From assembly GCA_018691945.1 (NCBI GenBank), contig JABHJJ010000208.1, forward strand, positions 1 through 7,070: a stretch of DNA of 7,070 nt, read 5' to 3'. The notes under the pieces were generated by a model. That model saw only the letters and a list, made by a program, of their open reading frames with translations, was not told where the DNA came from and did not search any database. Source of the DNA: Candidatus Nitrosopelagicus sp. (GTDB lineage: Archaea; Thermoproteota; Nitrososphaeria; Nitrososphaerales; Nitrosopumilaceae). Each line of letters begins with the position of its first letter. Positions within the stretch are counted from its first letter, which is position 1. Below, in pieces: positions 1-5,036 of the stretch. The position numbers and the translations under genes are program-made.

Positions 1-105
1 CCAAAAGAAATTGATAGACAAATTGCAGTTGATGCATTAAGAGCAATGAATGTCAAAATAGATAGTTTAACAAAAGAACAAAAGAAATATGCTGAAAGTT
101 GGTAA
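1..105 (+). CDS. ahcY: Adenosylhomocysteinase, C-terminal end (partial)
   Basis: Only the last 34 codons and the TAA stop are present; the gene continues beyond the left edge. The visible peptide opens PKEIDRQIAVDAL and ends with LTKEQKKYAESW. An Ile-Asp-x-Leu-Thr-x-Glu-Gln-x-x-Tyr-x-x-x-Trp ending is characteristic of the short archaeal/Thermotoga-type S-adenosylhomocysteine hydrolases, in which the C-terminal segment reaches into the NAD site of the neighbouring subunit. The family cleaves S-adenosylhomocysteine to adenosine and homocysteine and so relieves product inhibition of methyltransferases. The call rests on recognition of the tail alone, because the NAD-binding and catalytic parts are outside the window. 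The next gene begins 41 nt later with its own TATA-like element, so co-transcription is uncertain. Confidence 0.75.
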   Translation, partial: PKEIDRQIAVDALRAMNVKIDSLTKEQKKYAESW

Positions 106-115
106 CAAGAATAAG

Positions 116-124
116 TAAATAAAG
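116..124 (+). promoter_or_regulatory. TATA-like box for the Rieske gene
   Basis: TAAATAAAG is centred about 27 nt before the ATG at 147, the distance expected between an archaeal TATA box and the transcription start. This would give a leaderless or nearly leaderless mRNA, and no Shine-Dalgarno sequence precedes the ATG. AT-rich background makes any single match weak evidence. Confidence 0.4.
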
Positions 125-146
125 AACATTATTTCAAAATCAATAG

Positions 147-452
147 ATGGCATGGACAAAAGTTGCAGAAAAAAATGACATACAAACTGGCACAAGTAAA
201 GAATTCGAAGTAGATGGGAAAAAAATTGCAGTTTTTAATCAAGATGGATTTCATGCATTAGATGGAATTTGTCAGCACCAAGATGGTTCAATTGCACCAA
301 AAGGAAAAATTGAAGGAGATATAGTAGAATGTCCACTACATTTTTGGCATTATAATATCAAAACAGGAGAATTAATGGATTATCTAAAAGGTGTCAAATT
401 ACAAAAATACGAAGTTGATATTCGTGATGACGGCATTTACGTTGATGTGTAA
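147..452 (+). CDS. Rieske [2Fe-2S] ferredoxin-like protein
   Basis: A 101-residue protein that is essentially one Rieske domain. The cluster ligands are visible as Cys42-x-His44, then 17 residues, then Cys62-x-x-His65 (CQH and CPLH), inside the usual CxH-(15-17)-CxxH pattern. The following FWHYNIKTGEL is the standard strand after the second ligand pair. There is no signal peptide or membrane helix, so it should be a soluble cytoplasmic electron carrier like the ferredoxins of ring-hydroxylating oxygenases or the NirD subunit, and not the anchored Rieske protein of a cytochrome bc complex. No oxygenase or reductase partner is encoded nearby, so its redox partner cannot be named. It lies between the ahcY end and nadE, all on the same strand, but the gaps of about 40 nt on each side carry TATA-like sequences, suggesting separate transcription. 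Confidence 0.9.
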   Translation: MAWTKVAEKNDIQTGTSKEFEVDGKKIAVFNQDGFHALDGICQHQDGSIAPKGKIEGDIVECPLHFWHYNIKTGELMDYLKGVKLQKYEVDIRDDGIYVDV

Positions 453-462
453 TCTGGTAGAC

Positions 463-470
463 TTTTTATG
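463..470 (+). promoter_or_regulatory. TATA-like box for nadE-cysS
   Basis: TTTTTATG is centred about 25 nt upstream of the GTG start at 492, again predicting a leaderless transcript. The five-T run could also help end transcription of the Rieske gene, whose stop codon is at 450-452. The element is weak on its own; the constant spacing seen at other genes in the window supports it. Confidence 0.35.
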
Positions 471-491
471 AGATTGTTTTAAGAAGAATCT

Positions 492-1277
492 GTGAATCAA
501 GACATTCTTGAAGACGTAGTTAATGGTATCAAATATGAAGATGAAATTAACAGAATTCAGAATAATATCAAAAAAAAGATTTTGGAAACTAATACTGAAG
601 GAGTAGTCTTTGGGTTAAGTGGAGGTATTGATTCGGCAGTAATTGCGTATCTGTGTAATAATGCAGTCAAAGACAAAACACTAGCAATCATAATGCCAGA
701 TTCAAAAATTTCGCCAGAATCAGAAACAAATGATGCAATACAAATTGTGGATGAACTAGGAATTAATTATAAGCTATTAGATATTAATTTAATTCATAAA
801 GAGTACAGTAAAGTTATAGAACCAAATGATATGGCGTTAGGAAATCTTCGTGCACGAATTAGAATGAATGTATTGTATTACTATGGAAACTCAAAAAATT
901 TACTAGTTTTGGGGTCCAGTGATAAAAGTGAATTTAATATTGGATACTTTACAAAATTTGGAGATGGTGCAGCAGATGTTTTACCAATTGCGTCACTCTA
1001 TAAAACACAAATTCGAGAGATGGCCAGACATCTAGATATTCCAAAATCAATCATAAATAAAAAAAGCAGCCCACATCTATGGCCAAATCATGAGGCAGAA
1101 CATGAGATTGGGGCAACGTATGAAGAAATTGATACGATACTTTACTGCATTTTAGAGTTGAAACTTCCTATTGACAAAATAAGCAATACAGCAGGAATTA
1201 GTGAAGAAAAAGTGCAGAAAATCTACCAACTATACAAAAAAAGCAAACACAAACGAATAACAGCTGAGATACTTTAG
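492..1277 (+). CDS. nadE: NAD+ synthase, ammonia-dependent type
   Basis: A 261-residue N-type ATP pyrophosphatase that converts nicotinic acid adenine dinucleotide to NAD+ with ATP and ammonia, the last step of NAD synthesis. The ATP-binding P-loop is SGGIDS at residues 43-48. Further family blocks are GNLRARIRM (117-125), GSSDKSE (141-147), GYFTKFGDGAADVLPI (151-166) with the SLYKTQ segment after it, and a SPHLWPNHEAEHEIG segment (193-207) where relatives have a Ser-x-x-Leu-Trp-Pro loop. There is no N-terminal glutaminase (nitrilase-like) domain, so free ammonia is the likely nitrogen source, which would suit an ammonia oxidiser. The start is GTG; it places the P-loop at the usual distance from the N terminus and lies 25 nt after a TATA-like element. 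cysS starts 8 nt after the stop, so the two probably share an mRNA. Confidence 0.95.
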   Translation: MNQDILEDVVNGIKYEDEINRIQNNIKKKILETNTEGVVFGLSGGIDSAVIAYLCNNAVKDKTLAIIMPDSKISPESETNDAIQIVDELGINYKLLDINLIHKEYSKVIEPNDMALGNLRARIRMNVLYYYGNSKNLLVLGSSDKSEFNIGYFTKFGDGAADVLPIASLYKTQIREMARHLDIPKSIINKKSSPHLWPNHEAEHEIGATYEEIDTILYCILELKLPIDKISNTAGISEEKVQKIYQLYKKSKHKRITAEIL

Positions 1278-1285
1278 AAAAACGG

Positions 1286-2686
1286 ATGAGTCAAATTAGA
1301 ATTCATGATACTCTAACAAATTCAAAAAAAGAATTAGAATTTTCAGATAAGGTAAGAATTTACCTTTGCGGGGTGACAGTTTATGATCAATCCCACATTG
1401 GACATGCCAGAACAATAATAGTTTTTGATACATTAAGAAGATTCCTTGAGGCAAATGGAACTCAAGTCGAATTAATTCAAAATTTTACAGATGTTGATGA
1501 TAAAATAATTAATCGTGCAAAAGAACAAGGTGAATCAGCAAGCGGATTATCAAGCAAGTACATTCAGACCTATTTTGAGGATTCAGATAGATTAAACATC
1601 AGAAGAGCTACAAATTATCCAAAAGCAACTGAACATATTGATGATATGATAAATCTAATTCAAAAATTAGTTGATAATGAATCTGCATATGTATCTAAAA
1701 ATGGAGTATACTTCCGTGTTTCAAAATTTTCAGAGTATGGAAAATTATCAAAAAAGAAAACAGAAGATCTAGAAAGCGGTGCCAGAATAGAAGTAGATGA
1801 AGCAAAAGAAAGCCCTTTCGATTTTGCATTATGGAAATTCTCTGATGAACAACCAAATTGGGAAAGTCCATGGGGAAAAGGAAGACCAGGATGGCACATA
1901 GAATGTTCAGCAATGAGTATCAAGTATTTAGGTAAAAATTTTGAAATACATGGAGGAGGTCGTGATCTAATTTTTCCACATCATGAAAATGAAATCGCAC
2001 AATCAGAATCATTCACTTCAGAACAATTTGCAAAGATTTGGATGCATGCAGGAATGATTACCATAAATGGCGAAAAAATGTCAAAATCAATTGGAAACGT
2101 CAAGTCAATAAATCATGTTTTGGAATCATGGGGGCCAAATGTGGCAAGACTGTTTTGTGTTTCAGGACATTATTCAAAGCCAATTGATTATACTGAAGAT
2201 CTCTTAAAAGAAAATCTAATCAAATTACGACAAATTGAAACATGTTATTATGAATTAAGATTGGCAGAAGGAACGCAAGAAACAGAAGATGTATCATCAT
2301 TACTTGAAGATTCAAGAGTGAAATTTGACGCTGCGTTAAATGATGATTTTAATACCCCACTTGCATTATCTGTGTTTTTTAATATGATAAAAAATGTCAA
2401 TAGTTTAGCTGCTGAAGAAAAAATTACTGAGAATATATCTGAAAAAATGCTACCGGTTTTGGAATACATGCTCGACGTATTAGGATTAAAGATTCAAACG
2501 GTGTCAGATGAAGAAATAAAATCTGTGTTTGCTCTAATTAAGAAAAGAGAAAATCTCAGAGAACAGAAACAATTTGAAGAAGCAGATAAAATTAGAGATA
2601 AGATTGCAAGTATGGGAATTTCATTAATTGATCATAAAAATAGAACTATTTGGATGAAAAAAGAAATAATCAAAGCTGAGAAATAG
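1286..2686 (+). CDS. cysS: Cysteinyl-tRNA synthetase
   Basis: A 466-residue class I aminoacyl-tRNA synthetase that activates cysteine with ATP and transfers it to tRNA-Cys in the cytoplasm. The length is normal for the family. The HIGH signature is at 37-40 (SHIGHAR) and KMSKS at 264-268. The zinc ligands that select cysteine are all present: Cys28 (LCGVTVYD), Cys207 (IECSAM), His232 and Glu236 (FPHHENEIAQ), with the same spacing as the E. coli enzyme. The remaining C-terminal part from about residue 300 is helical and ends in the usual KIRDKIASMGI-type segment of the anticodon-binding region. It follows nadE by only 8 nt with no promoter of its own and no clear Shine-Dalgarno sequence, so translation may depend on the upstream reading. 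A hairpin plus T-run lies downstream. Having cysS implies direct charging of tRNA-Cys; whether the genome also has the SepRS/SepCysS route cannot be seen here. Confidence 0.98.
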   Translation: MSQIRIHDTLTNSKKELEFSDKVRIYLCGVTVYDQSHIGHARTIIVFDTLRRFLEANGTQVELIQNFTDVDDKIINRAKEQGESASGLSSKYIQTYFEDSDRLNIRRATNYPKATEHIDDMINLIQKLVDNESAYVSKNGVYFRVSKFSEYGKLSKKKTEDLESGARIEVDEAKESPFDFALWKFSDEQPNWESPWGKGRPGWHIECSAMSIKYLGKNFEIHGGGRDLIFPHHENEIAQSESFTSEQFAKIWMHAGMITINGEKMSKSIGNVKSINHVLESWGPNVARLFCVSGHYSKPIDYTEDLLKENLIKLRQIETCYYELRLAEGTQETEDVSSLLEDSRVKFDAALNDDFNTPLALSVFFNMIKNVNSLAAEEKITENISEKMLPVLEYMLDVLGLKIQTVSDEEIKSVFALIKKRENLREQKQFEEADKIRDKIASMGISLIDHKNRTIWMKKEIIKAEK

Positions 2687-2734
2687 CCAAAGACAATTTA
2701 TCGACAATATTTAATAATGATTTTGACGTAGACC

Positions 2735-2789
2735 AAGTCCATTAGTGAAAGTGCCGTTTTTTGGCAAAAAATGAGATGGACCTTTTTTT
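2735..2789 (+). terminator. Hairpin and T-tract ending nadE-cysS
   Basis: GTCCAT (2737-2742) is complementary to ATGGAC (2776-2781), and two further A-T pairs can form across a bulged C. Inside it a smaller stem TGCC (2752-2755)/GGCA (2763-2766) closes on a T-rich loop. Seven T residues follow immediately (2783-2789). T-rich tracts are the main termination signal of archaeal RNA polymerase, and the position between converging genes fits. Confidence 0.6.
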
Positions 2790-2810
2790 CCTCTCTTTTC
2801 CACTAGTGGA
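2738..2810. repeat. Inverted repeat in the convergent spacer, probable two-way terminator
   Basis: TCCATTAGTG (2738-2747) can pair with CACTAGTGGA (2801-2810) over ten positions, nine Watson-Crick and one G-U. The right arm also contains the perfect palindrome CCACTAGTGG (2800-2809) and ends exactly where the stop codon of the minus-strand stress-protein gene begins. Read on the minus strand, the palindrome is followed about 30 nt later by a six-T run (A residues at 2766-2771). The left arm overlaps the GTCCAT arm of the plus-strand hairpin, so the two folds exclude each other. Confidence 0.55.
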
Positions 2811-3242
2811 TTATTTTATCACTAAGACAGGAGGTTTTGATTTGTGTAGAACAAATTGAGACGTACTTCCAAAAAATAGTTCTTTTGCAGAACTTCGTCC
2901 TCGAGAACCAATGACAACCATATCAATTTTATTTTTTGATGAGTTTGCAAACTTTGCAAGTTCATATCCAGGATTTCCATATATAATTTTTTGAACAAAT
3001 TCAACTCCAGCGTTTTCACATTGCTTTTCTGCAATTTTCATCATAGATTTGACTTGTCTTTTATGATCTTTGTTAAAACGACCAGAAGTGTCAAAATCAC
3101 CTTTTGGAGGAGCGTATACAGAATGTACAGCAACTATTTTGGCATCACACATTTTTGCAAAGTAAATTGCAGACGATAAGCCTCTAAAGGAATTTTTAGA
3201 ATTATCAAGAGGAACCAAGATTTTTTTAACGGATGTAGCCAT
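2811..3242 (-). CDS. Universal stress protein (UspA family), ATP-binding type
   Basis: A 143-residue single-domain Usp. It begins with the typical KKILVPLDNSKNS strand-loop (residues 6-17) carrying the conserved Asp13. It contains the nucleotide-binding signature Gly-x-x-Gly-x(9)-Gly-Ser at G112, G115, G125 and S126 (GSRGRSSAKELFFGSTS), followed by a hydrophobic last strand PPVLVIK. Presence of this signature places it with the ATP-binding (MJ0577-like) branch, not the non-binding E. coli UspA branch. Such proteins form cytoplasmic dimers and are linked to stress and starvation survival; the specific client is unknown. The ATG at 3242 lies 35 nt downstream of the tRNA-Ser gene on the same strand and about 26 nt after a TATA-like TTTAAA, so a leaderless mRNA is likely. 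It converges with cysS. Confidence 0.94.
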   Translation of the reverse strand: MATSVKKILVPLDNSKNSFRGLSSAIYFAKMCDAKIVAVHSVYAPPKGDFDTSGRFNKDHKRQVKSMMKIAEKQCENAGVEFVQKIIYGNPGYELAKFANSSKNKIDMVVIGSRGRSSAKELFFGSTSQFVLHKSKPPVLVIK

Positions 3243-3263
3243 GTTACAATGTATTCCAGTGGC

Positions 3264-3273
3264 ATTTAAAAAA
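3264..3273 (-). promoter_or_regulatory. T-tract after tRNA-Ser that also resembles the stress-gene TATA box
   Basis: On the minus strand this reads TTTTTTAAAT. The six T residues begin 4 nt after the tRNA 3' end, where a terminator is expected. The TTTAAAT part is centred about 26 nt before the stress-protein ATG, where a TATA box is expected. Both roles are inferred from position and composition. Confidence 0.45.
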
Positions 3274-3277
3274 GAGG

Positions 3278-3377
3278 CGCCGGGAGAGGGATTTGAACCC
3301 CCGTGTGCAATGCACAGACGCTATCCTGTTTTGAGATTTCGAGGCGTCCGCCTTGGACCAAGCTTGGCTATCCCGAC
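3278..3377 (-). tRNA. tRNA-Ser (anticodon CGA), with intron
   Basis: All arms fold on the minus strand. Acceptor GTCGGGA (3377-3371) pairs with TCCCGGC (3285-3279) with one G-U pair. The D arm is GCC/GGC around a loop containing GG. The anticodon stem is GACGC (3348-3344) with GCGTC (3321-3317). The T arm is GGGGG/CCCTC with loop TTCAAAT. A long extra arm TGTGC-ATT-GCACA makes it a type II tRNA, and together with the G discriminator (3278) and CGA anticodon (3341-3339) it identifies serine, reading UCG codons. The anticodon loop is 22 nt, so a 15-nt intron must be removed, leaving an 85-nt tRNA. CCA is not encoded: after the discriminator the DNA reads CCTC. A TATA-like element lies about 24 nt upstream and a T-tract follows. 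Confidence 0.96.
3323..3337 (-). other. tRNA-Ser intron (15 nt), after position 37
   Basis: The intron reads ATCTCAAAACAGGAT between A37 and A38. Because both flanks contain A, removing 3322-3336 instead gives the same mature tRNA, so the exact cut sites cannot be fixed. The site is the commonest one for archaeal tRNA introns, but I could not draw a full bulge-helix-bulge with a four-pair central helix, so recognition may need a relaxed-type splicing endonuclease. Confidence 0.75.
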
Positions 3378-3395
3378 ATGCAAAGTAGGAATTTC

Positions 3396-3406
3396 TAGTA
3401 TAATAA
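3396..3406. promoter_or_regulatory. TATA-like element between divergent tRNA-Ser and fen
   Basis: The sequence TAGTATAATAA is TATA-like on both strands. Its centre is about 24 nt from the first base of tRNA-Ser in one direction. In the other it would place a start near 3426, about 24 nt before the fen ATG at 3450. No better TATA candidate for fen was seen, since the stretch at 3420-3428 is an A-run. Shared use is inferred. Confidence 0.45.
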
Positions 3407-3449
3407 TCGAATCAGTAAACAAAAAAACCAGTAAGTATTGAATGATTGT

Positions 3450-4475
3450 ATGGGATTAGATCTTAAACCATTACTTGTTAGAGAGAAAACACAGCTTGAA
3501 TCTTTTACAAATAAGATTGTTGCAATTGATGCGTATAATGCAATCTATCAGTTTTTAGCGATAATAAGAGGTCCAGAGGGACTTCATCTGACAGACTCGC
3601 AAGGAAGAGTTACAAGTCATATCACAGGACTCTTGTTTAGAAACATAAATTTTCTTTCAATTGGAATTAAACCAGTTTATGTATTTGATGGGAAACCACC
3701 TTCTCTAAAATCAGCAGAGATTGAAAAAAGAAAGCAAATCAAAAAAGAGGCTACAGTGAAATATGAAAAAGCGATTCATTCAGGAAATATGGAAGATGCA
3801 AGAAAGTTTGCACAGCAAACTACATCTATGAGAGATGGAATGGTAGAAGATTCAAAGAAATTACTTGATTTATTTGGCATACCACATATCCAAGCACCAT
3901 CTGAAGGAGAAGCAACCGCTGCAAGTCTAACAACAACAGGACTTGCATATGCATCTGCAAGTCAGGACTTTGACTCCATTTTATTTGGCGCTAAAAGATT
4001 AGTTAGGAATTTCACAAATAGTGGTAGAAGAAAACTACCAAATAGAAATTCATACATTGAGGTTTTACCTGAAATAATTGAATATCAAAAAAATTTAGAC
4101 AGTATGGGATTAAACAGGGAAGAACTTGTTGATGTCGGTATTTTGATTGGTACAGATTTTAATCCAGATGGATTTGAGCGAGTTGGACCAAAGACTGCAA
4201 TGAAGATGATTAAACAACATAAAAGACTAGAAGATATTCCTCAGATCCAAGAACAATTAAATAAAATTCCATTTGATCAGATAAGAAAAATTTTCTTAGA
4301 GCCAGATGTATCTAAAATAGATAAAATTGAATTTGGAGAACCAGACTATGAAGGGATTGTCAAATATCTATCAGAGGAACGGGATTTTTCAAAAGACAGG
4401 GTAGAAACGTCATTAAATCGATTAAAAAAGAGTCTTGAGAAGAAAAGTCAGACATTAGAACAATGGTTTACATAA
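3450..4475 (+). CDS. fen: Flap endonuclease 1 (FEN-1/XPG family)
   Basis: A 341-residue structure-specific nuclease that removes 5' flaps during Okazaki-fragment maturation and repair, acting with PCNA. The N-terminal nuclease region starts at MGLDLKPLL and the internal region begins near residue 125. All seven metal-binding acidic residues of the family are visible: Asp27 (AIDAYN), Asp80 (VFDGKPP), Glu152 and Glu154 (PSEGEA), Asp173 and Asp175 (SQDFDS) and Asp236 (GTDFN). The DNA-binding helix-turn-helix [14 protein letters not shown] follows at 241-254. The C terminus SQTLEQWFT resembles a PCNA-interacting peptide. I chose the ATG at 3450 over an upstream in-frame TTG at 3438 because FEN-1 proteins start Met-Gly, the glycine sitting close to the active site. 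It diverges from tRNA-Ser. Length is normal for the archaeal family. Confidence 0.97.
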   Translation: MGLDLKPLLVREKTQLESFTNKIVAIDAYNAIYQFLAIIRGPEGLHLTDSQGRVTSHITGLLFRNINFLSIGIKPVYVFDGKPPSLKSAEIEKRKQIKKEATVKYEKAIHSGNMEDARKFAQQTTSMRDGMVEDSKKLLDLFGIPHIQAPSEGEATAASLTTTGLAYASASQDFDSILFGAKRLVRNFTNSGRRKLPNRNSYIEVLPEIIEYQKNLDSMGLNREELVDVGILIGTDFNPDGFERVGPKTAMKMIKQHKRLEDIPQIQEQLNKIPFDQIRKIFLEPDVSKIDKIEFGEPDYEGIVKYLSEERDFSKDRVETSLNRLKKSLEKKSQTLEQWFT

Positions 4476-4490
4476 ATTTTAGATATTATA

Positions 4491-4568
4491 TTGAGAAGGA
4501 TAATCGAAGCCGGCACAAACACTGATGTGTTCGTCAAACACTGGGATTCTATATATTATCCCCCTCAA
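4491..4568. repeat. 78-nt imperfect hairpin after fen
   Basis: TTGAG (4491-4495) pairs with CTCAA (4564-4568), and GGATAAT (4498-4504) pairs with ATTATCC (4555-4561). The two helices are separated only by a two-by-two mismatch, AA against CC. The enclosed 50 nt carry the nine-base direct repeat CAAACACTG (4516-4524 and 4535-4543) and a GTGT that can pair with an ACAC on either side. It begins 15 nt after the fen stop, so it could be a 3' UTR structure or processing/termination signal for fen, or a separate small RNA on either strand. Confidence 0.5.
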
Positions 4569-4611
4569 TAATCCTGCAGAATACAAAAATAAAAACTAAA
4601 CTAAAGATAAG

Positions 4612-4658
4612 ATTCTATAGAGGATCATTTCTTCTTGATTAGTTTTATTACATAGAAT
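4612..4658. repeat. Seven-base inverted repeat around a T-rich loop
   Basis: ATTCTAT (4612-4618) is complementary to ATAGAAT (4652-4658). The enclosed segment includes a short ATCA/TGAT stem around a TTTCTTCT loop. GATTCTATA at 4611-4619 also repeats 4545-4553 in the preceding hairpin. The pairs are AT-rich, so chance is a real alternative. Confidence 0.3.
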
Positions 4659-4674
4659 AATTTACATGAATTTG

Positions 4675-4743
4675 TTGGCCAGGTTGGGAATATATTGAAT
4701 ACCAAACATTCCATCTCGTGTTGATGGACTTGCTGAGTGCCAA
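4675..4743. repeat. Three-stem foldable element
   Basis: An outer stem TTGGC (4675-4679)/GCCAA (4739-4743) encloses two hairpins: TTGG (4684-4687)/CCAA (4702-4705), and TCCATC (4710-4715)/GATGGA (4723-4728) with a seven-base loop. The arrangement is branched like a compact RNA but lacks tRNA landmarks. On the minus strand one frame stays open from 4751 to a TAA at 4662-4664, without a good start codon. Confidence 0.4.
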
Positions 4744-4752
4744 TTTCTAAAC

Positions 4753-4759
4753 TATAAAT
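4753..4759 (+). promoter_or_regulatory. TATA box for the small-protein pair
   Basis: TATAAAT is centred 26 nt before the ATG at 4782, predicting transcription start at or within a few bases of the start codon. This is the clearest TATA match in the window. Confidence 0.55.
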
Positions 4760-4781
4760 CAACTAACATTTAACAAAATGT

Positions 4782-5012
4782 ATGGCAGAAAATGAGCAAA
4801 TCAAGCATGATTTGTTATTGAACATCAAGAGATTAGAAGGCATACTGGAAAGAATTGACAAGTTTTGCCATAATTATGATCAAGAAAAAACTGATGCATC
4901 AGTCACAGTCTTGAAAATAAAGAGTGCAATAGAAAACCTTCGAGATGTAATTCCTCAAATGAGTAAAGATGCAGAATCTATAGATGAGGAAATAAATGAT
5001 GAAAAAGATTAA
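4782..5012 (+). CDS. Small acidic coiled-coil-like protein, unknown function
   Basis: A 76-residue protein I do not recognise. It is highly charged, with long heptad-like helical stretches (roughly residues 5-30 and 38-62, with regularly placed Leu and Ile such as LLLNIKRLEGILERI). It ends in an acidic tail rich in Asp and Glu. One Cys (28) and one His (29) occur side by side near the end of the first helix. There is no signal peptide or membrane segment, so it should be cytoplasmic, perhaps a dimer or helical bundle. The ATG fits a TATA box 26 nt upstream. A second small acidic gene begins 24 nt after its stop and is probably on the same mRNA. Coding is supported by promoter placement and amphipathic composition; function cannot be inferred. 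Confidence 0.75.
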   Translation: MAENEQIKHDLLLNIKRLEGILERIDKFCHNYDQEKTDASVTVLKIKSAIENLRDVIPQMSKDAESIDEEINDEKD

Positions 5013-5036
5013 CTACCCTAATCATTGTGAAAATTT

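Larger units (their letters stand above)
4476..4781. other. 306-nt spacer with inverted repeats, no convincing gene
   Basis: No reading frame with a plausible start and length occupies this stretch. It contains three separate sets of inverted repeats, described in their own entries (4491-4568, 4612-4658, 4675-4743), a T-rich patch at about 4627-4650, and the promoter of the next gene at its right end. I saw none of the conserved blocks of SRP RNA or RNase P RNA and no tRNA T-loop. Confidence 0.6.

Noticed and set aside
1660..2469. Minus-strand frames of about 70-90 codons within cysS
   Set aside because: They lie opposite a clear synthetase gene, show no recognisable motif, and arise from its codon bias.
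2822..3179. Frames on both strands overlapping the stress-protein gene
   Set aside because: The Usp frame carries the ATP-binding signature across the same bases; the others have no features of their own.
3241..3441. 66-codon plus-strand reading frame
   Set aside because: It runs antisense through the whole tRNA-Ser gene; its peptide, including a GFEPPCAMHRR-like segment, is the familiar artefact of translating a tRNA gene backwards.
3438..3449. TTG at 3438 as the fen start
   Set aside because: It would add four residues ahead of the Met-Gly start that FEN-1 enzymes need for their active site; ATG at 3450 is better.
4505..4545. C/D-box sRNA suggested by CTGA and TGATG
   Set aside because: The two motifs overlap in ACTGATG instead of forming separate C and D boxes, and no matching C'/D' pair is present.
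4481..4570. Short frame continuing after the fen stop in the same phase (ending near 4570)
   Set aside because: It would need read-through of the TAA or a weak TTG start giving about two dozen residues; the stop follows a complete PCNA-binding tail.
4476..4781. SRP RNA, RNase P RNA or another tRNA in the spacer
   Set aside because: No conserved SRP S-domain or RNase P core blocks and no TTCRA T-loop were found on either strand.
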